64,000 nucleotides of DNA from Verrucomicrobiota bacterium (GTDB lineage: Bacteria; Verrucomicrobiota; Verrucomicrobiia; Opitutales; Seribacteraceae): the NCBI GenBank assembly GCA_028343845.1, contig JAOLZO010000007.1, positions 12,501-76,500 on the forward strand, read 5' to 3'. Every line of letters starts with the position of its first letter. Positions within the stretch are counted from its first letter, which is position 1. Made by a program: the position numbers and the translations under genes. Below, in pieces: positions 16,789 to 25,536 of the stretch. The notes below the pieces were generated by a model. The model was not told the origin of the DNA. It saw only the letters and a program-made list of their open reading frames with translations, and did no database searches.

Positions 16789-17346
16789 ATGGACGAAGAT
16801 ACAGTACATTTGTCAGATTCCGATGAAGCGAAAGCAGCCGTATCACGGTTGCTCAAAGCCATCGAAGGCTGGGCAACCAAAGAAAGTCAAAAGAATGAAA
16901 TCGAGTTGACGGCATTCGCCGCGGCTTTGGCATCAGGAATCATATCCTTTCACGATTTCACCTCAAAGGACTGTCGAAACAGCAGAAACCTTATCGGTGC
17001 AATTGCGAGAGTGAAGCAGCATCTCGACAAAGAGCACAAAAAGTTCGACTCTGAAATCGACAAGATGCACATCAAATTTGCTCAAGAAATGGAAGAATTG
17101 GATCTTAAGATCATCCGTGATCGTAAGGAATTCAAGCATTACTTGATCTCCCTCATTTATGCTGAAGAATACAACAAGTTGAAAACTTCAGTCACCAATA
17201 TTTACGAAACCTTGGATGCAAAGGCAAACTATGGGGATGTTGGCAGTAGCGGTCCTGCAGACACTTCGCCCTCGCCCGTCAAGGCGCAAGCACCCGCTCC
17301 CCAAGCACCCGCTCCCCAAGCACCCGCTCCCCAAGCTCCTGCCTGA
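16789..17346 (+). CDS. Hypothetical helical protein with a PAPQA-repeat tail
   Basis: No family is recognised. The 185-residue protein has no signal peptide. Residues 1-65 look globular and helical, residues about 75-130 are a charged coiled coil (ARVKQHLDKEHKKFDSEIDK onward), and the tail is Pro/Ala/Gln-rich with three 15 bp repeats. It may be a cytosolic oligomeric protein with a flexible tail. It stands alone between the symporter and the convergent AEC transporter. Start is ATG at 16789. Confidence 0.65.
   Translation: MDEDTVHLSDSDEAKAAVSRLLKAIEGWATKESQKNEIELTAFAAALASGIISFHDFTSKDCRNSRNLIGAIARVKQHLDKEHKKFDSEIDKMHIKFAQEMEELDLKIIRDRKEFKHYLISLIYAEEYNKLKTSVTNIYETLDAKANYGDVGSSGPADTSPSPVKAQAPAPQAPAPQAPAPQAPA
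17287..17346 (+). repeat. 15 bp tandem repeat coding PAPQA units
   Basis: Three exact 15 bp copies (17287-17301, 17302-17316, 17317-17331) and a partial fourth encode the Ala/Pro/Gln tail at the very C-terminus of the 16789 gene. Copy changes stay in frame. Confidence 0.88.
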
Positions 17347-17406
17347 AACTGATCAAAAAGTAACCGGGCAAGGCTCGAGCTTAGATAAATTCGAGAGACT
17401 CTTGAT

Positions 17407-18354
17407 TTAGCCTTCGATTAGCTTAAGCCCGAGCAACAGCCACAAAGGCAATGTGATCAGGCAACCGGCGATTGAGGTGATGATCGATCTCATGGCCGTC
17501 GCGCGATCACCCTTATAAAGCCTGACTACAACAAGGGCAAAAATACCTGCAGGCATAGCCGACTGGACCACAAGAACCTTCCTCATCCAGTCCATGCCTT
17601 CAGGGATAGGACCTGCCCATGCATAAAGAATCATAAGCGCGGGAACGACGAGTAATCGGACAAAGATCGCTGAAAGCTCGATCTTGAATCCCTCGGAAAA
17701 CTTAAACCCTCGCATCAGATCGGATATGCTACCACCTATGAGCAAAAGTCCAACGGGGATTGAGCAGGCACCAAGCATCTCAATCACTTCCCATATGAAG
17801 GAAGGGATGATGGCACTGCCACCGAAGGAGCGGACGAGCAATGCCAATATGATCGAAATCGCCGGCGGATTGAACAGACCGGAAAGCTTGAATTGGGAAG
17901 AAGCCAAAAAGAAAATGCCAACCGTCCAAATGGCAATTTCCACACCTAGGTTAAATACGATGAATTTAGACAAAATAGGCTCTCCAAACAAAGAAATGGC
18001 TACTGGAAAGGCAAAATATCCATAATTGAAAATCCCTGCGGAAAAGATAAATGCTGGTGCGCAAAGAGTATCCATCCGGGTCAGCCTGGCAACCAACCAA
18101 GCGATGAGAAACCCTAGGGAAATGCACAGAAAACCTGAGCCTACGACAAAGGCCAAGTTGTCTGGCGGCATTAGCTCCTCGCTTCCGACTATATGATAAA
18201 AGAAAAAGCAGGGATAAAGAACCCGAACGGTCAATACGCTAACCGATGCGTCTGCCTCCGCCTTAAACCAGCCTGCTCTTCTCACCGCAGCGCCCAAGAG
18301 TAACAGAAGCACCGGTGGCGCCACGTAAGTCAAAATATCTATTAAATTCCCCAT
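17407..18354 (-). CDS. AEC-family (auxin efflux carrier-like) transporter
   Basis: The 315-residue integral membrane protein has about ten hydrophobic segments in the two-bundle pattern of the AEC family: an N-terminal VAPPVLLLLLGAAVRRAGWF, a central AFIFSAGIFNYGYFAFPVAISLFG, and AMPAGIFALVVVRLYKGD near the end. Bacterial relatives export or import dicarboxylates such as malate or malonate. The substrate is not known here. It is monocistronic, with tRNA-Arg behind its start. Confidence 0.88.
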   Translation of the reverse strand: MGNLIDILTYVAPPVLLLLLGAAVRRAGWFKAEADASVSVLTVRVLYPCFFFYHIVGSEELMPPDNLAFVVGSGFLCISLGFLIAWLVARLTRMDTLCAPAFIFSAGIFNYGYFAFPVAISLFGEPILSKFIVFNLGVEIAIWTVGIFFLASSQFKLSGLFNPPAISIILALLVRSFGGSAIIPSFIWEVIEMLGACSIPVGLLLIGGSISDLMRGFKFSEGFKIELSAIFVRLLVVPALMILYAWAGPIPEGMDWMRKVLVVQSAMPAGIFALVVVRLYKGDRATAMRSIITSIAGCLITLPLWLLLGLKLIEG

Positions 18355-18465
18355 CCCTTCAATGGGAAATCAATAGAGCAGCCAACGAATTCAAGCAAGC
18401 GCCATCAATTGATGACGGATCGACTATACAAAGAAAAACAACAAATCCCTCACCCTGTTCTCGAA

Positions 18466-18540
18466 TGGCGCCCCCACGAGGAATCGAACCTCGATCTACG
18501 GTTTAGGAAACCACTGTTTTATCCGTTAAACTATGGGGGC
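18466..18540 (-). tRNA. tRNA-Arg (anticodon CCT), CCA encoded
   Basis: The minus strand folds into a full cloverleaf. The 7 bp acceptor stem is GCCCCCA/TGGGGGC, the D stem GTTT/AAAC, the anticodon stem GTGGT/ACCGT (two wobble pairs), and the T stem CGAGG/CCTCG with loop TTCGATT. The anticodon loop TTCCTAA has CCT at positions 34-36, which reads AGG (Arg). The discriminator G is followed by an encoded CCA (18466-18468). Confidence 0.95.
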
Positions 18541-18575
18541 TAAAGCAATTTGAGAATTACTCAAAAGCAAGGCAT

Positions 18576-21500
18576 TTACAAGCCATGCAAGACATGCGTA
18601 TTCCCAATCCAATTAGAGTTCATATCATCTATTTGGGATGCGTCGAGCAGGTTCTGTTGGAACCTAGTCCTTAAAACGTTTGGATCCAAATTATTGATGG
18701 TCGTCCAATCCGGGGTCGCATGAGTGGAATCCGCAATGTTCGGATCGGTTTGGAAAACGACTTCCCAATAGTCACTCATGCCATCCCCATCCGTATCCTT
18801 GCGCAAAGAGGTCAAGTAACCCGTACTGTTCCCGTCGTTGTAGTAACTCTCCATTTCTCCGGAGGGAGCGCCTTCAAGTCCGTTGATAGGCGTCGCGTAA
18901 AATGCATAATCATCATACTGGGAGCTTTCGTAAATGTATACGTTTCTGACACTAATGCTCGATAAATTCCCCCAACCATCCATGACCCGATACTCGATCG
19001 TCAGGAGCGAGACATCCAAATTGACTAGGTTCGAGGCGTTCAATTCCTTACCGGAGTCCCCGAAGGCGAAACCATTCGAAGGATCCGCACTATCGGTAAC
19101 GGGCGTCTTCACGGAGGAAGTGAAACCAAAGGTATTGGCGGCCAGCGAGTCCTGCAAATCTTTAACCGTCAGTGAATTAAATGTACTATAAACATGCACT
19201 TTCAGGGGCGTGGACGCACCTTGATAGGAACAGGTTTCCATCTCCGCGCGAGCGGAAACCTTCAAAAACTCGTACCCCTCACCGATCCCGTCTCCGTCCC
19301 AATCGGGGTAACCGGAGTCGATTGACCAGTTGGCATTCTGATCTTCAGCGTAAACCCCTGGATCAACAAAATTGTAATTTGCCTTTAGCATACGATGCTC
19401 ACCACCACCACCGAATCCTGTCGAATTATATTCATTGCCCGTGAAAGCGTCTGTATGGGTTGCCGGTACCGGAGCATTTCCACTCGTATTGGTAGCAAAT
19501 CGCAAAAAGTCATGAACCACCGATTTCCCCATCATGGTAAGAACGGGTGCAATGGTGTCACCAATCTTCAGTTCTCTGGTTACGGGAGCGCTGGTATTGC
19601 CGGAAGAATCCGAGGCCGTTATGGTGACCACATAACCCGGATCGGTATTTTTCGCAGGAAAAACGATCCCGGCAGCAGCACCAAGAGATGGGGCATCATA
19701 GCCAGTACCGCCTGGAGGGCTGTTCATTCCGCCTGGTTTGGTTATCGTGACGTTCCAAGTCAAATTACTGTCAAAATTATTTGCATCCTGAGCGGTCATG
19801 TCGGAAACGAGGTAATCCTTGACGCTTTGCTCCAAGCGAACGTCGGGGTTGCTTATGCTCGTTGCGTCGATGACCACGGTTTGCGTAGGAGGCAATGCCA
19901 CGACGGGAGGCAAGGTGTCCCGAACCATAACGTACCTCAAACCGGGAGTGGCCGCGTTTCCAGCCGAATCACTGACTTCATATTTAATGGTATAAGTTTG
20001 ATTAAGAGATGCAAGGTTCGTGATAACCAAACCGGATACGAGGTTACCGATTTCGGTTAGCGATTTCGCGGCATTCGTAACGGGATCGACCCTCAGCACG
20101 GGCGTTCCGCCGACCCCCCAAGTGCTTGAATCCACAAAGCCGGAGAAGATCGTGCGATCGATCTTGTCGGTTACCAAACCCTCTTCAATCGCATCATATG
20201 CTTTTGTGACCAAAGGTTGGCTCGTGCCCTTTGAGCCGTATTGCCAGGGGTAAACATCCGTGGTAACGTCAGTATAAAGGACACCGGCTTCGGCCATGAC
20301 GAAAGTATTGACTCCATCAGTAGCGGGAGTGAGTTCAAGAACGGGGGCTTCTTCGTCAAGAAAACGGATGACCCGGGCATTGGATATTTGGGACGTTTCA
20401 CCACTGGTCTGAGTCGCAGTGTAACTTACGTAGAATTTGTAAGGGTTACCATTGTTATCAAAGGTTTTGCTGATCGAAGACTGCACGGTGACCTGAGTGG
20501 TTGAGTCGTTAATGACGTAAACCCCGGGGTCCTGAACCGTAAGGCCTTGGAGATCTGCCTTGAATGCGCTATGCCAGATGTAGGAAATTCCCTTGGCATC
20601 CTTTACCTCGAGAGTCGTCTGCCCCGTTCCGGTATGGTCAAACTGGTTAAGCTGCGAGTACTTGAAGTACAAGTCGCCGGTACTGGCAAAGTCATTTACG
20701 TAAGGGGTCGACCTATTGAAGGTGGAAAGCGAATAATCATACCCCGAGAGTTGGCTCAAGGCACTTGCAATACCGGAAGGAAGTGGCGAGCTAGAGCTAA
20801 TGATTGCCCTTGCGGGATTCTGATGGGAGTTCATGCCAATCGAAGGATTGGCCAATAATTGATGGGTAATGGCAACCATATCCGGAGGAAGCGTATCCTG
20901 AATAACCAAGTTTCTCTCCTTCGTCCCGGTATTTCCATTCGAATCGGTTGATTCGTAAAGGACTGTAAAATTTCCTGTCTCCCAAAACCCGTCGCTCTCC
21001 AGGGTTTGAAAGATATCTCCACCTCCGGGATCCGACAAAACCTGACCGTTGGCAATCGATTTGATTGATTTGGCAATTACGGGGCTTGAATCATAGTTGT
21101 CACTCACCACAGCTCCGGGGTCAACAAAAGGGAGCCCCGCCTGAATGTTCAAAAAGTTAATTCCTCCTGCATCGTTTAAAGTGATGACCGGAGGGGTCGT
21201 ATCGACAATTCTAACTTCTCGGTCAAAGGAAGCCGGATTGCCAAACTGATCGACGACCGAGTAACGAATTATCAACCTCTTGGCCGAGTCTTCCTGGCCA
21301 CTTGCATCAACATATTTTCCACTCTGTTTGTTAAAGTTCACCACGCTTGAATCAATGACCGAGACAACGGGCGTAGCGGAACCAGCGTAAGCAACTGCGC
21401 CTACCTTGTCGTTGAGGTTGATTGGAGCAACCCCGCTGCCCATGTCCTTGTAGGCAGTAACCCCCGGATCGACAAAGGGTGTGTTCACCTCATGATAAAG

Positions 21501-23585
21501 CGGGTTATCCCCATGCATGACCATGGTTGGGGTATTGAAGGGGGAATTAAGCAAAACAATTTGCCGGAATACTTCCGATTGGTTGCCAGCCTTGTCTTTA
21601 AGTGAATACTTGAATCTGAAGGTAGCGTTTACGCTGGATTGAGACTTCGCGGTATTGATCACCTCGGCGAAGGAAGTGGTCACCGCGTCGTAAGCTTGAG
21701 AAGCTTCGTCAACAAGAACTTCAATCGTAACCTCGAACCTCCCGTCTTCCCATTCAATCACCCCGTCAAGGTTATCGGATGCAAAGGCTCCGGGGTCTTT
21801 GAAAACATTGCTGGAATTCAAGTCGACGTATATCGGATTTGATCCGTATAGAGTAATCTCGGGCGGATCGTTATCAAAGACCTGAACCCATCGGGTTTTT
21901 GATTGAACGACATTGCCGGACGGATCCGAAATCCCCTGATAAGTAATTTCATAAAGGTCCGCAACTTCCATATTTACGGTGCCAAAGGCACTTTCCTGAA
22001 GGCCACTGGAATACCCCATGTGCGAAAGGATCTCCTGTTCGTCATAATAGTTATCTATGACTTTTATGCCGGGATCCACGAAAACTCCTCCGGAGGCCCC
22101 TGCCACAAGATAAGGAGCTCCCTGAGTCTCTCCTTCACTGAAGATAATCACTGGTGGCAGATTATCGACAATTCGAACGGTCGGGGTAAGGGTGGTCGAA
22201 ACCGGTTGACCATTCGGATAGGATAATTTTCGGATGTGCAAATCATCAACGTAGAGGGTGAGCTGGGTTTCCTGACCGAGCAAAGAGTAATTAACTGCAC
22301 TTGCGTTGTATACCTGAACAAGTCCGCTCAAATCCTCTCCACCATGTGCCTGAGAAGAATAGGAAGGATACTTATTGGACAAAGTGGGCAAGATTTGAAA
22401 AGCTCCGTGATCAGGAACCGGGTAATTGAAGTTTTTGCTCTGAACGAGATACTCGATAACTTTTCCGTCTTGCGAAACCTTGTCCGCACCCGGATGGATA
22501 GTCAATTTCGGCGGATTCAAAAAAAGACCGTCAACTGGTTCGGGAATATCCATGCCGCTAACGGAAGCGGGCGGCGCAAGTGTTTCAACTCCGGGAGAAG
22601 GATCGGATGCAGAAACGGCATACTGCATGGACTCGAAATCAAACTCTTCGGATAGTACCTCCAGTTTTTCTATGTCGAAAAAGATCTCGCTTGCAACTTT
22701 GTGAGCGACTTCCCATTCACCTCGCGACCCAGTGGACAAGGCTACGAATCGATTGGTTGACAATTCATCGGCCTCTTCCTCTGCATCCAGATCAACGTTC
22801 GGAAAAAGCTGTTCAACCGTCGGAGGTATTGCTCCATCGACCAAGACAGGATTATAAATGGAATTCAGATCCAGAATTTCACCGATTTGAATGGCTCTGG
22901 GAAAGCCCAACCTGGATGACGCCCCATGAACCGACTGACCAGAAACCAAAGACTGTTCCCTGCCGTCAAGTCCGGTAAAGCTTATATCTCCGGAGATCAA
23001 GTTTACCCCTCCCGTGATATCACCAGTAATCGGATTGCGCACCGCCAAAAGCTGGAACATGGTGCCGCGTATGCCAGCCGTTCCCAACGGACTGCTCAAA
23101 ATCATATTCGAACCCTTTTTTAACTTTGGCACCTTGACCACAAGCTCACCAAAATCCAAGTGGGCAAGGAGTTGAGACTGGCTAGGTTCCTCCTCAAGTT
23201 TCGATGGGACCGGAATCCCAGAGGGAGAGAATGCCTTCTGGGAATATTCCCTTAGATAAAACCTGGTTCCCGGCTTAACCGTGATCAGAGTCCCGTTGGA
23301 GAAAAGCAGGCCTATCGATCCATCCTTTCCCGTAACCAAAATAGATTTCTCATCGATTTTCCGGCCAATTGTCGTCGAATCAAGCTCAACCTTGAACTCA
23401 TCTTCAAGAGACAGGGAAGAGACTTGTCCTTCAAGGGAAACCACCAATATGGTGGCTCCGACTTCAGCCCTCAGCCAATTGGAGAAGATGGCACAGCCAA
23501 CCAATAACGTAAAAATTATACGCGAAACATGAGCAATGCCCAAAATGGGCAAGGAGCTCTCAGGCAATTGATTGCATCTGTCCAA
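18576..23585 (-). CDS. Giant secreted FecR-domain protein with repeated DUF5011-type Ig-like domains
   Basis: The 1669-residue protein has a hydrophobic signal-type segment (about residues 20-45). A FecR domain follows (about 45-220; GKDGSIGLLFSNGTLITVKP, then SPLGTAGIRGTMFQL). After a spacer come about eight to ten bacterial Ig-like modules of the DUF5011/HYR-like type, marked by recurring VDPGxxxxDN, ITLxG and NVVxSxxR-type strands. Two DxDGDGxxx calcium-loop motifs occur, one at about residue 1597. It is probably a cell-surface or extracellular structural or adhesion protein. No LPxTG, PEP-CTERM or T9SS tail is evident at the C-terminus. It is monocistronic and downstream of gcvH. Confidence 0.85.
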   Translation of the reverse strand: MDRCNQLPESSLPILGIAHVSRIIFTLLVGCAIFSNWLRAEVGATILVVSLEGQVSSLSLEDEFKVELDSTTIGRKIDEKSILVTGKDGSIGLLFSNGTLITVKPGTRFYLREYSQKAFSPSGIPVPSKLEEEPSQSQLLAHLDFGELVVKVPKLKKGSNMILSSPLGTAGIRGTMFQLLAVRNPITGDITGGVNLISGDISFTGLDGREQSLVSGQSVHGASSRLGFPRAIQIGEILDLNSIYNPVLVDGAIPPTVEQLFPNVDLDAEEEADELSTNRFVALSTGSRGEWEVAHKVASEIFFDIEKLEVLSEEFDFESMQYAVSASDPSPGVETLAPPASVSGMDIPEPVDGLFLNPPKLTIHPGADKVSQDGKVIEYLVQSKNFNYPVPDHGAFQILPTLSNKYPSYSSQAHGGEDLSGLVQVYNASAVNYSLLGQETQLTLYVDDLHIRKLSYPNGQPVSTTLTPTVRIVDNLPPVIIFSEGETQGAPYLVAGASGGVFVDPGIKVIDNYYDEQEILSHMGYSSGLQESAFGTVNMEVADLYEITYQGISDPSGNVVQSKTRWVQVFDNDPPEITLYGSNPIYVDLNSSNVFKDPGAFASDNLDGVIEWEDGRFEVTIEVLVDEASQAYDAVTTSFAEVINTAKSQSSVNATFRFKYSLKDKAGNQSEVFRQIVLLNSPFNTPTMVMHGDNPLYHEVNTPFVDPGVTAYKDMGSGVAPINLNDKVGAVAYAGSATPVVSVIDSSVVNFNKQSGKYVDASGQEDSAKRLIIRYSVVDQFGNPASFDREVRIVDTTPPVITLNDAGGINFLNIQAGLPFVDPGAVVSDNYDSSPVIAKSIKSIANGQVLSDPGGGDIFQTLESDGFWETGNFTVLYESTDSNGNTGTKERNLVIQDTLPPDMVAITHQLLANPSIGMNSHQNPARAIISSSSPLPSGIASALSQLSGYDYSLSTFNRSTPYVNDFASTGDLYFKYSQLNQFDHTGTGQTTLEVKDAKGISYIWHSAFKADLQGLTVQDPGVYVINDSTTQVTVQSSISKTFDNNGNPYKFYVSYTATQTSGETSQISNARVIRFLDEEAPVLELTPATDGVNTFVMAEAGVLYTDVTTDVYPWQYGSKGTSQPLVTKAYDAIEEGLVTDKIDRTIFSGFVDSSTWGVGGTPVLRVDPVTNAAKSLTEIGNLVSGLVITNLASLNQTYTIKYEVSDSAGNAATPGLRYVMVRDTLPPVVALPPTQTVVIDATSISNPDVRLEQSVKDYLVSDMTAQDANNFDSNLTWNVTITKPGGMNSPPGGTGYDAPSLGAAAGIVFPAKNTDPGYVVTITASDSSGNTSAPVTRELKIGDTIAPVLTMMGKSVVHDFLRFATNTSGNAPVPATHTDAFTGNEYNSTGFGGGGEHRMLKANYNFVDPGVYAEDQNANWSIDSGYPDWDGDGIGEGYEFLKVSARAEMETCSYQGASTPLKVHVYSTFNSLTVKDLQDSLAANTFGFTSSVKTPVTDSADPSNGFAFGDSGKELNASNLVNLDVSLLTIEYRVMDGWGNLSSISVRNVYIYESSQYDDYAFYATPINGLEGAPSGEMESYYNDGNSTGYLTSLRKDTDGDGMSDYWEVVFQTDPNIADSTHATPDWTTINNLDPNVLRTRFQQNLLDASQIDDMNSNWIGNTHVLHGL

Positions 23586-23646
23586 GGCACTAACATCCTA
23601 CCCCTCCAAGCCTCTTGTTCGCAAGCGATTTTTAAGAAAGAAATAA

Positions 23647-24030
23647 TCAAGAAATTTCGGCAGCGTAGGCTGATGCGTCCAAGAGGTCATGCTCCGATGC
23701 ATTGTCATCGGGTTTGATCTTGATCATCCAACCCGACAAGTAGGGATCCTCGTTAACTTTCTCGGGGAAATCGTCCAAATCCTGATTTATCGCAACGACT
23801 TCACCAGTAACGGGCATCAAAAGATCGGAAGCGGCCTTGACTGACTCTATGACACCAAAAATCGAATTAGCCTCAAAAGATTGTCCGATCGAAGGTAACT
23901 CCACGAAGGTGACGTCCCCCAAGCTCTCTTGGGCATGGTGAGTAATCCCGACTACAAAAATACCATCTTCTTCTTTTCTGATCCATTCGTGGTCTCGGGT
24001 GTAAAGCAAGTCATTAGGTGTTTCACTCAT
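23647..24030 (-). CDS. gcvH: Glycine cleavage system H protein
   Basis: GcvH carries the lipoyl arm that shuttles the aminomethyl group between the P, T and L proteins. The 127-residue sequence has the family's YTRDHEWIRKE, GITHHAQESLGDVTFVELP and the lipoylation site GVIESVKAASDL (Lys65), then a PVTGEVVAIN turn and NEDPYLSGWMIKI. The other gcv genes are not in the window. It lies 47 bases after glgC on the same strand; no glycine-riboswitch-sized leader fits between them. Confidence 0.96.
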   Translation of the reverse strand: MSETPNDLLYTRDHEWIRKEEDGIFVVGITHHAQESLGDVTFVELPSIGQSFEANSIFGVIESVKAASDLLMPVTGEVVAINQDLDDFPEKVNEDPYLSGWMIKIKPDDNASEHDLLDASAYAAEIS

Positions 24031-24077
24031 TCTGCTCGCATATATTCAACCATGGATTGCCACAAGTAAAAAAGGAC

Positions 24078-25364
24078 TCAAGAACTCCCGATGTTCGTTC
24101 CAGACGGAACGACCGCATTCTTAACTACGACAAGGATTCCATCCCGGACGTAAATGCCCAAATTATCGTCGGACCAACCTTCCTCAACCCCATTGGGGGA
24201 CAAATTGACGTCCGTTCCGATTTTAGCATTTTTATCGATAATAGAATTCTCGATGATCGAACGGTCCCCTACCCCAATATTCTCATCTCCCGAATCCGGG
24301 CTCTCGACTCTTTGATTGCCACTAATATCGAAGTAATCGGCACCCATCATCACGACGTTTTGCAATTTGCAACCGTTACCCACGACCGATCGTACCCCAA
24401 GCATGCATCTTTCGAAAGAAGATCGACCGACCATGCAACCGCTCGCAATCGTGGTCCGATTAAGTTGACACTGGTTAAGCTTGGCGGTGGGCAGGATATC
24501 GGGATAGTTGTATATCGGATAGTCCTCGTCATAGAAATCGAATGACGGAACTTCATCAGTCAATTGAAGATTTGCCTCAAAAAAGGCTCTTACAGTTCCG
24601 ATGTCTTCCCAATATCCATCAAAAACATGCGAACGGATGTCCTTTTCTCCCACGAGGGACGGAATGATTTCCTTGCCAAAATCGGTAAACTCTCCCTCAA
24701 GAGCACCCAGCATCGCATCGGCATTAAAAACATAAATCCCCATGGAAGCCAAGCAGCGGTCACCCGTATCATCATTCGACTTCAATTCGGGTGGAACTAA
24801 TCTGGCAACAACTTCCGGATCGGTCGGTTTCTCAACGAAATCAACGATTTTCGCTTCCTCGCCCATTCTCAATAAGCCCAGTCCAAATGCCTCGTTCACG
24901 GGAACCGGTTTGGCCGCAACCGTCACGTCGGCACCACGAGCCAAATGCTCGTCGACCATTTTTGAAAAATCCATTCGATAAAGTTGGTCTCCAGAAAGAA
25001 TGACAAAGATATCTTCCGAGGAAGCATTAAAGTGGATCAGGTTTCTTCTTACCGCATCAGCAGTCCCTTGGTACCAATCGTCACCATGTTCCGTTTGCTC
25101 GGCCGAAAGAATCTCAACAAAACCTTTTCCAAATCGGTCGAATCGATAAGCGTCTTGAACATGCCTGTGCAAAGACGCCGTATTGAACTGACTGAGCAAA
25201 TAAATGCGATTGTACCCGGAGTTGATACAATTGCTTATCGGGATATCCACCAACCGATATTTGCCAGCGAGGGGAACCGCAGGCTTGCAACGCAACTTTG
25301 TCAATGGATACAAACGAGTTCCACGCCCTCCTCCCATAATTACACAATGTACGGTTCTCTTCAT
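24078..25364 (-). CDS. glgC: Glucose-1-phosphate adenylyltransferase
   Basis: GlgC makes ADP-glucose, the donor for glycogen synthesis, and is the allosterically regulated step. The 428 residues show GGGRGTRLYPLT (11-22), KPAVPLAGKYRLVDIPISNCINSG, YQGTADAVRRN and SGDQLYRMD, then VEKPTDPEVV and the GYWEDIGTV segment. The C-terminal left-handed beta-helix (about 300-428) is present. Start is ATG at 25364. It is divergent from trpE. Confidence 0.96.
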   Translation of the reverse strand: MKRTVHCVIMGGGRGTRLYPLTKLRCKPAVPLAGKYRLVDIPISNCINSGYNRIYLLSQFNTASLHRHVQDAYRFDRFGKGFVEILSAEQTEHGDDWYQGTADAVRRNLIHFNASSEDIFVILSGDQLYRMDFSKMVDEHLARGADVTVAAKPVPVNEAFGLGLLRMGEEAKIVDFVEKPTDPEVVARLVPPELKSNDDTGDRCLASMGIYVFNADAMLGALEGEFTDFGKEIIPSLVGEKDIRSHVFDGYWEDIGTVRAFFEANLQLTDEVPSFDFYDEDYPIYNYPDILPTAKLNQCQLNRTTIASGCMVGRSSFERCMLGVRSVVGNGCKLQNVVMMGADYFDISGNQRVESPDSGDENIGVGDRSIIENSIIDKNAKIGTDVNLSPNGVEEGWSDDNLGIYVRDGILVVVKNAVVPSGTNIGSS

Positions 25365-25536
25365 TTCATTCGATTATTCTTGCTCGTGGCGATTATTTGT
25401 TAGTTTTACCTAGATCATGTGGAAATTGAAAGCTCGACCCGTGCAAACACAAAACGTAAAACAGTCCTCCTTTATCCGTTTTTTCTTTGGATAATGGCAA
25501 CTAGTTTACGCTGACTTCAAACAAATTATTCCCCAC

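Noticed and set aside
19395-20060. 221-residue open frame antisense to the giant Ig-repeat protein
   Set aside because: Repeats of the opposite strand generate several long shadows; none has family features.
24031-24077. Glycine riboswitch before gcvH
   Set aside because: The gap to glgC is only 47 bases, too short for the aptamer, and no conserved glycine-riboswitch pattern is seen.
24018-24545. 175-residue open frame antisense to glgC
   Set aside because: It lies wholly opposite well-conserved GlgC coding sequence and resembles no protein.
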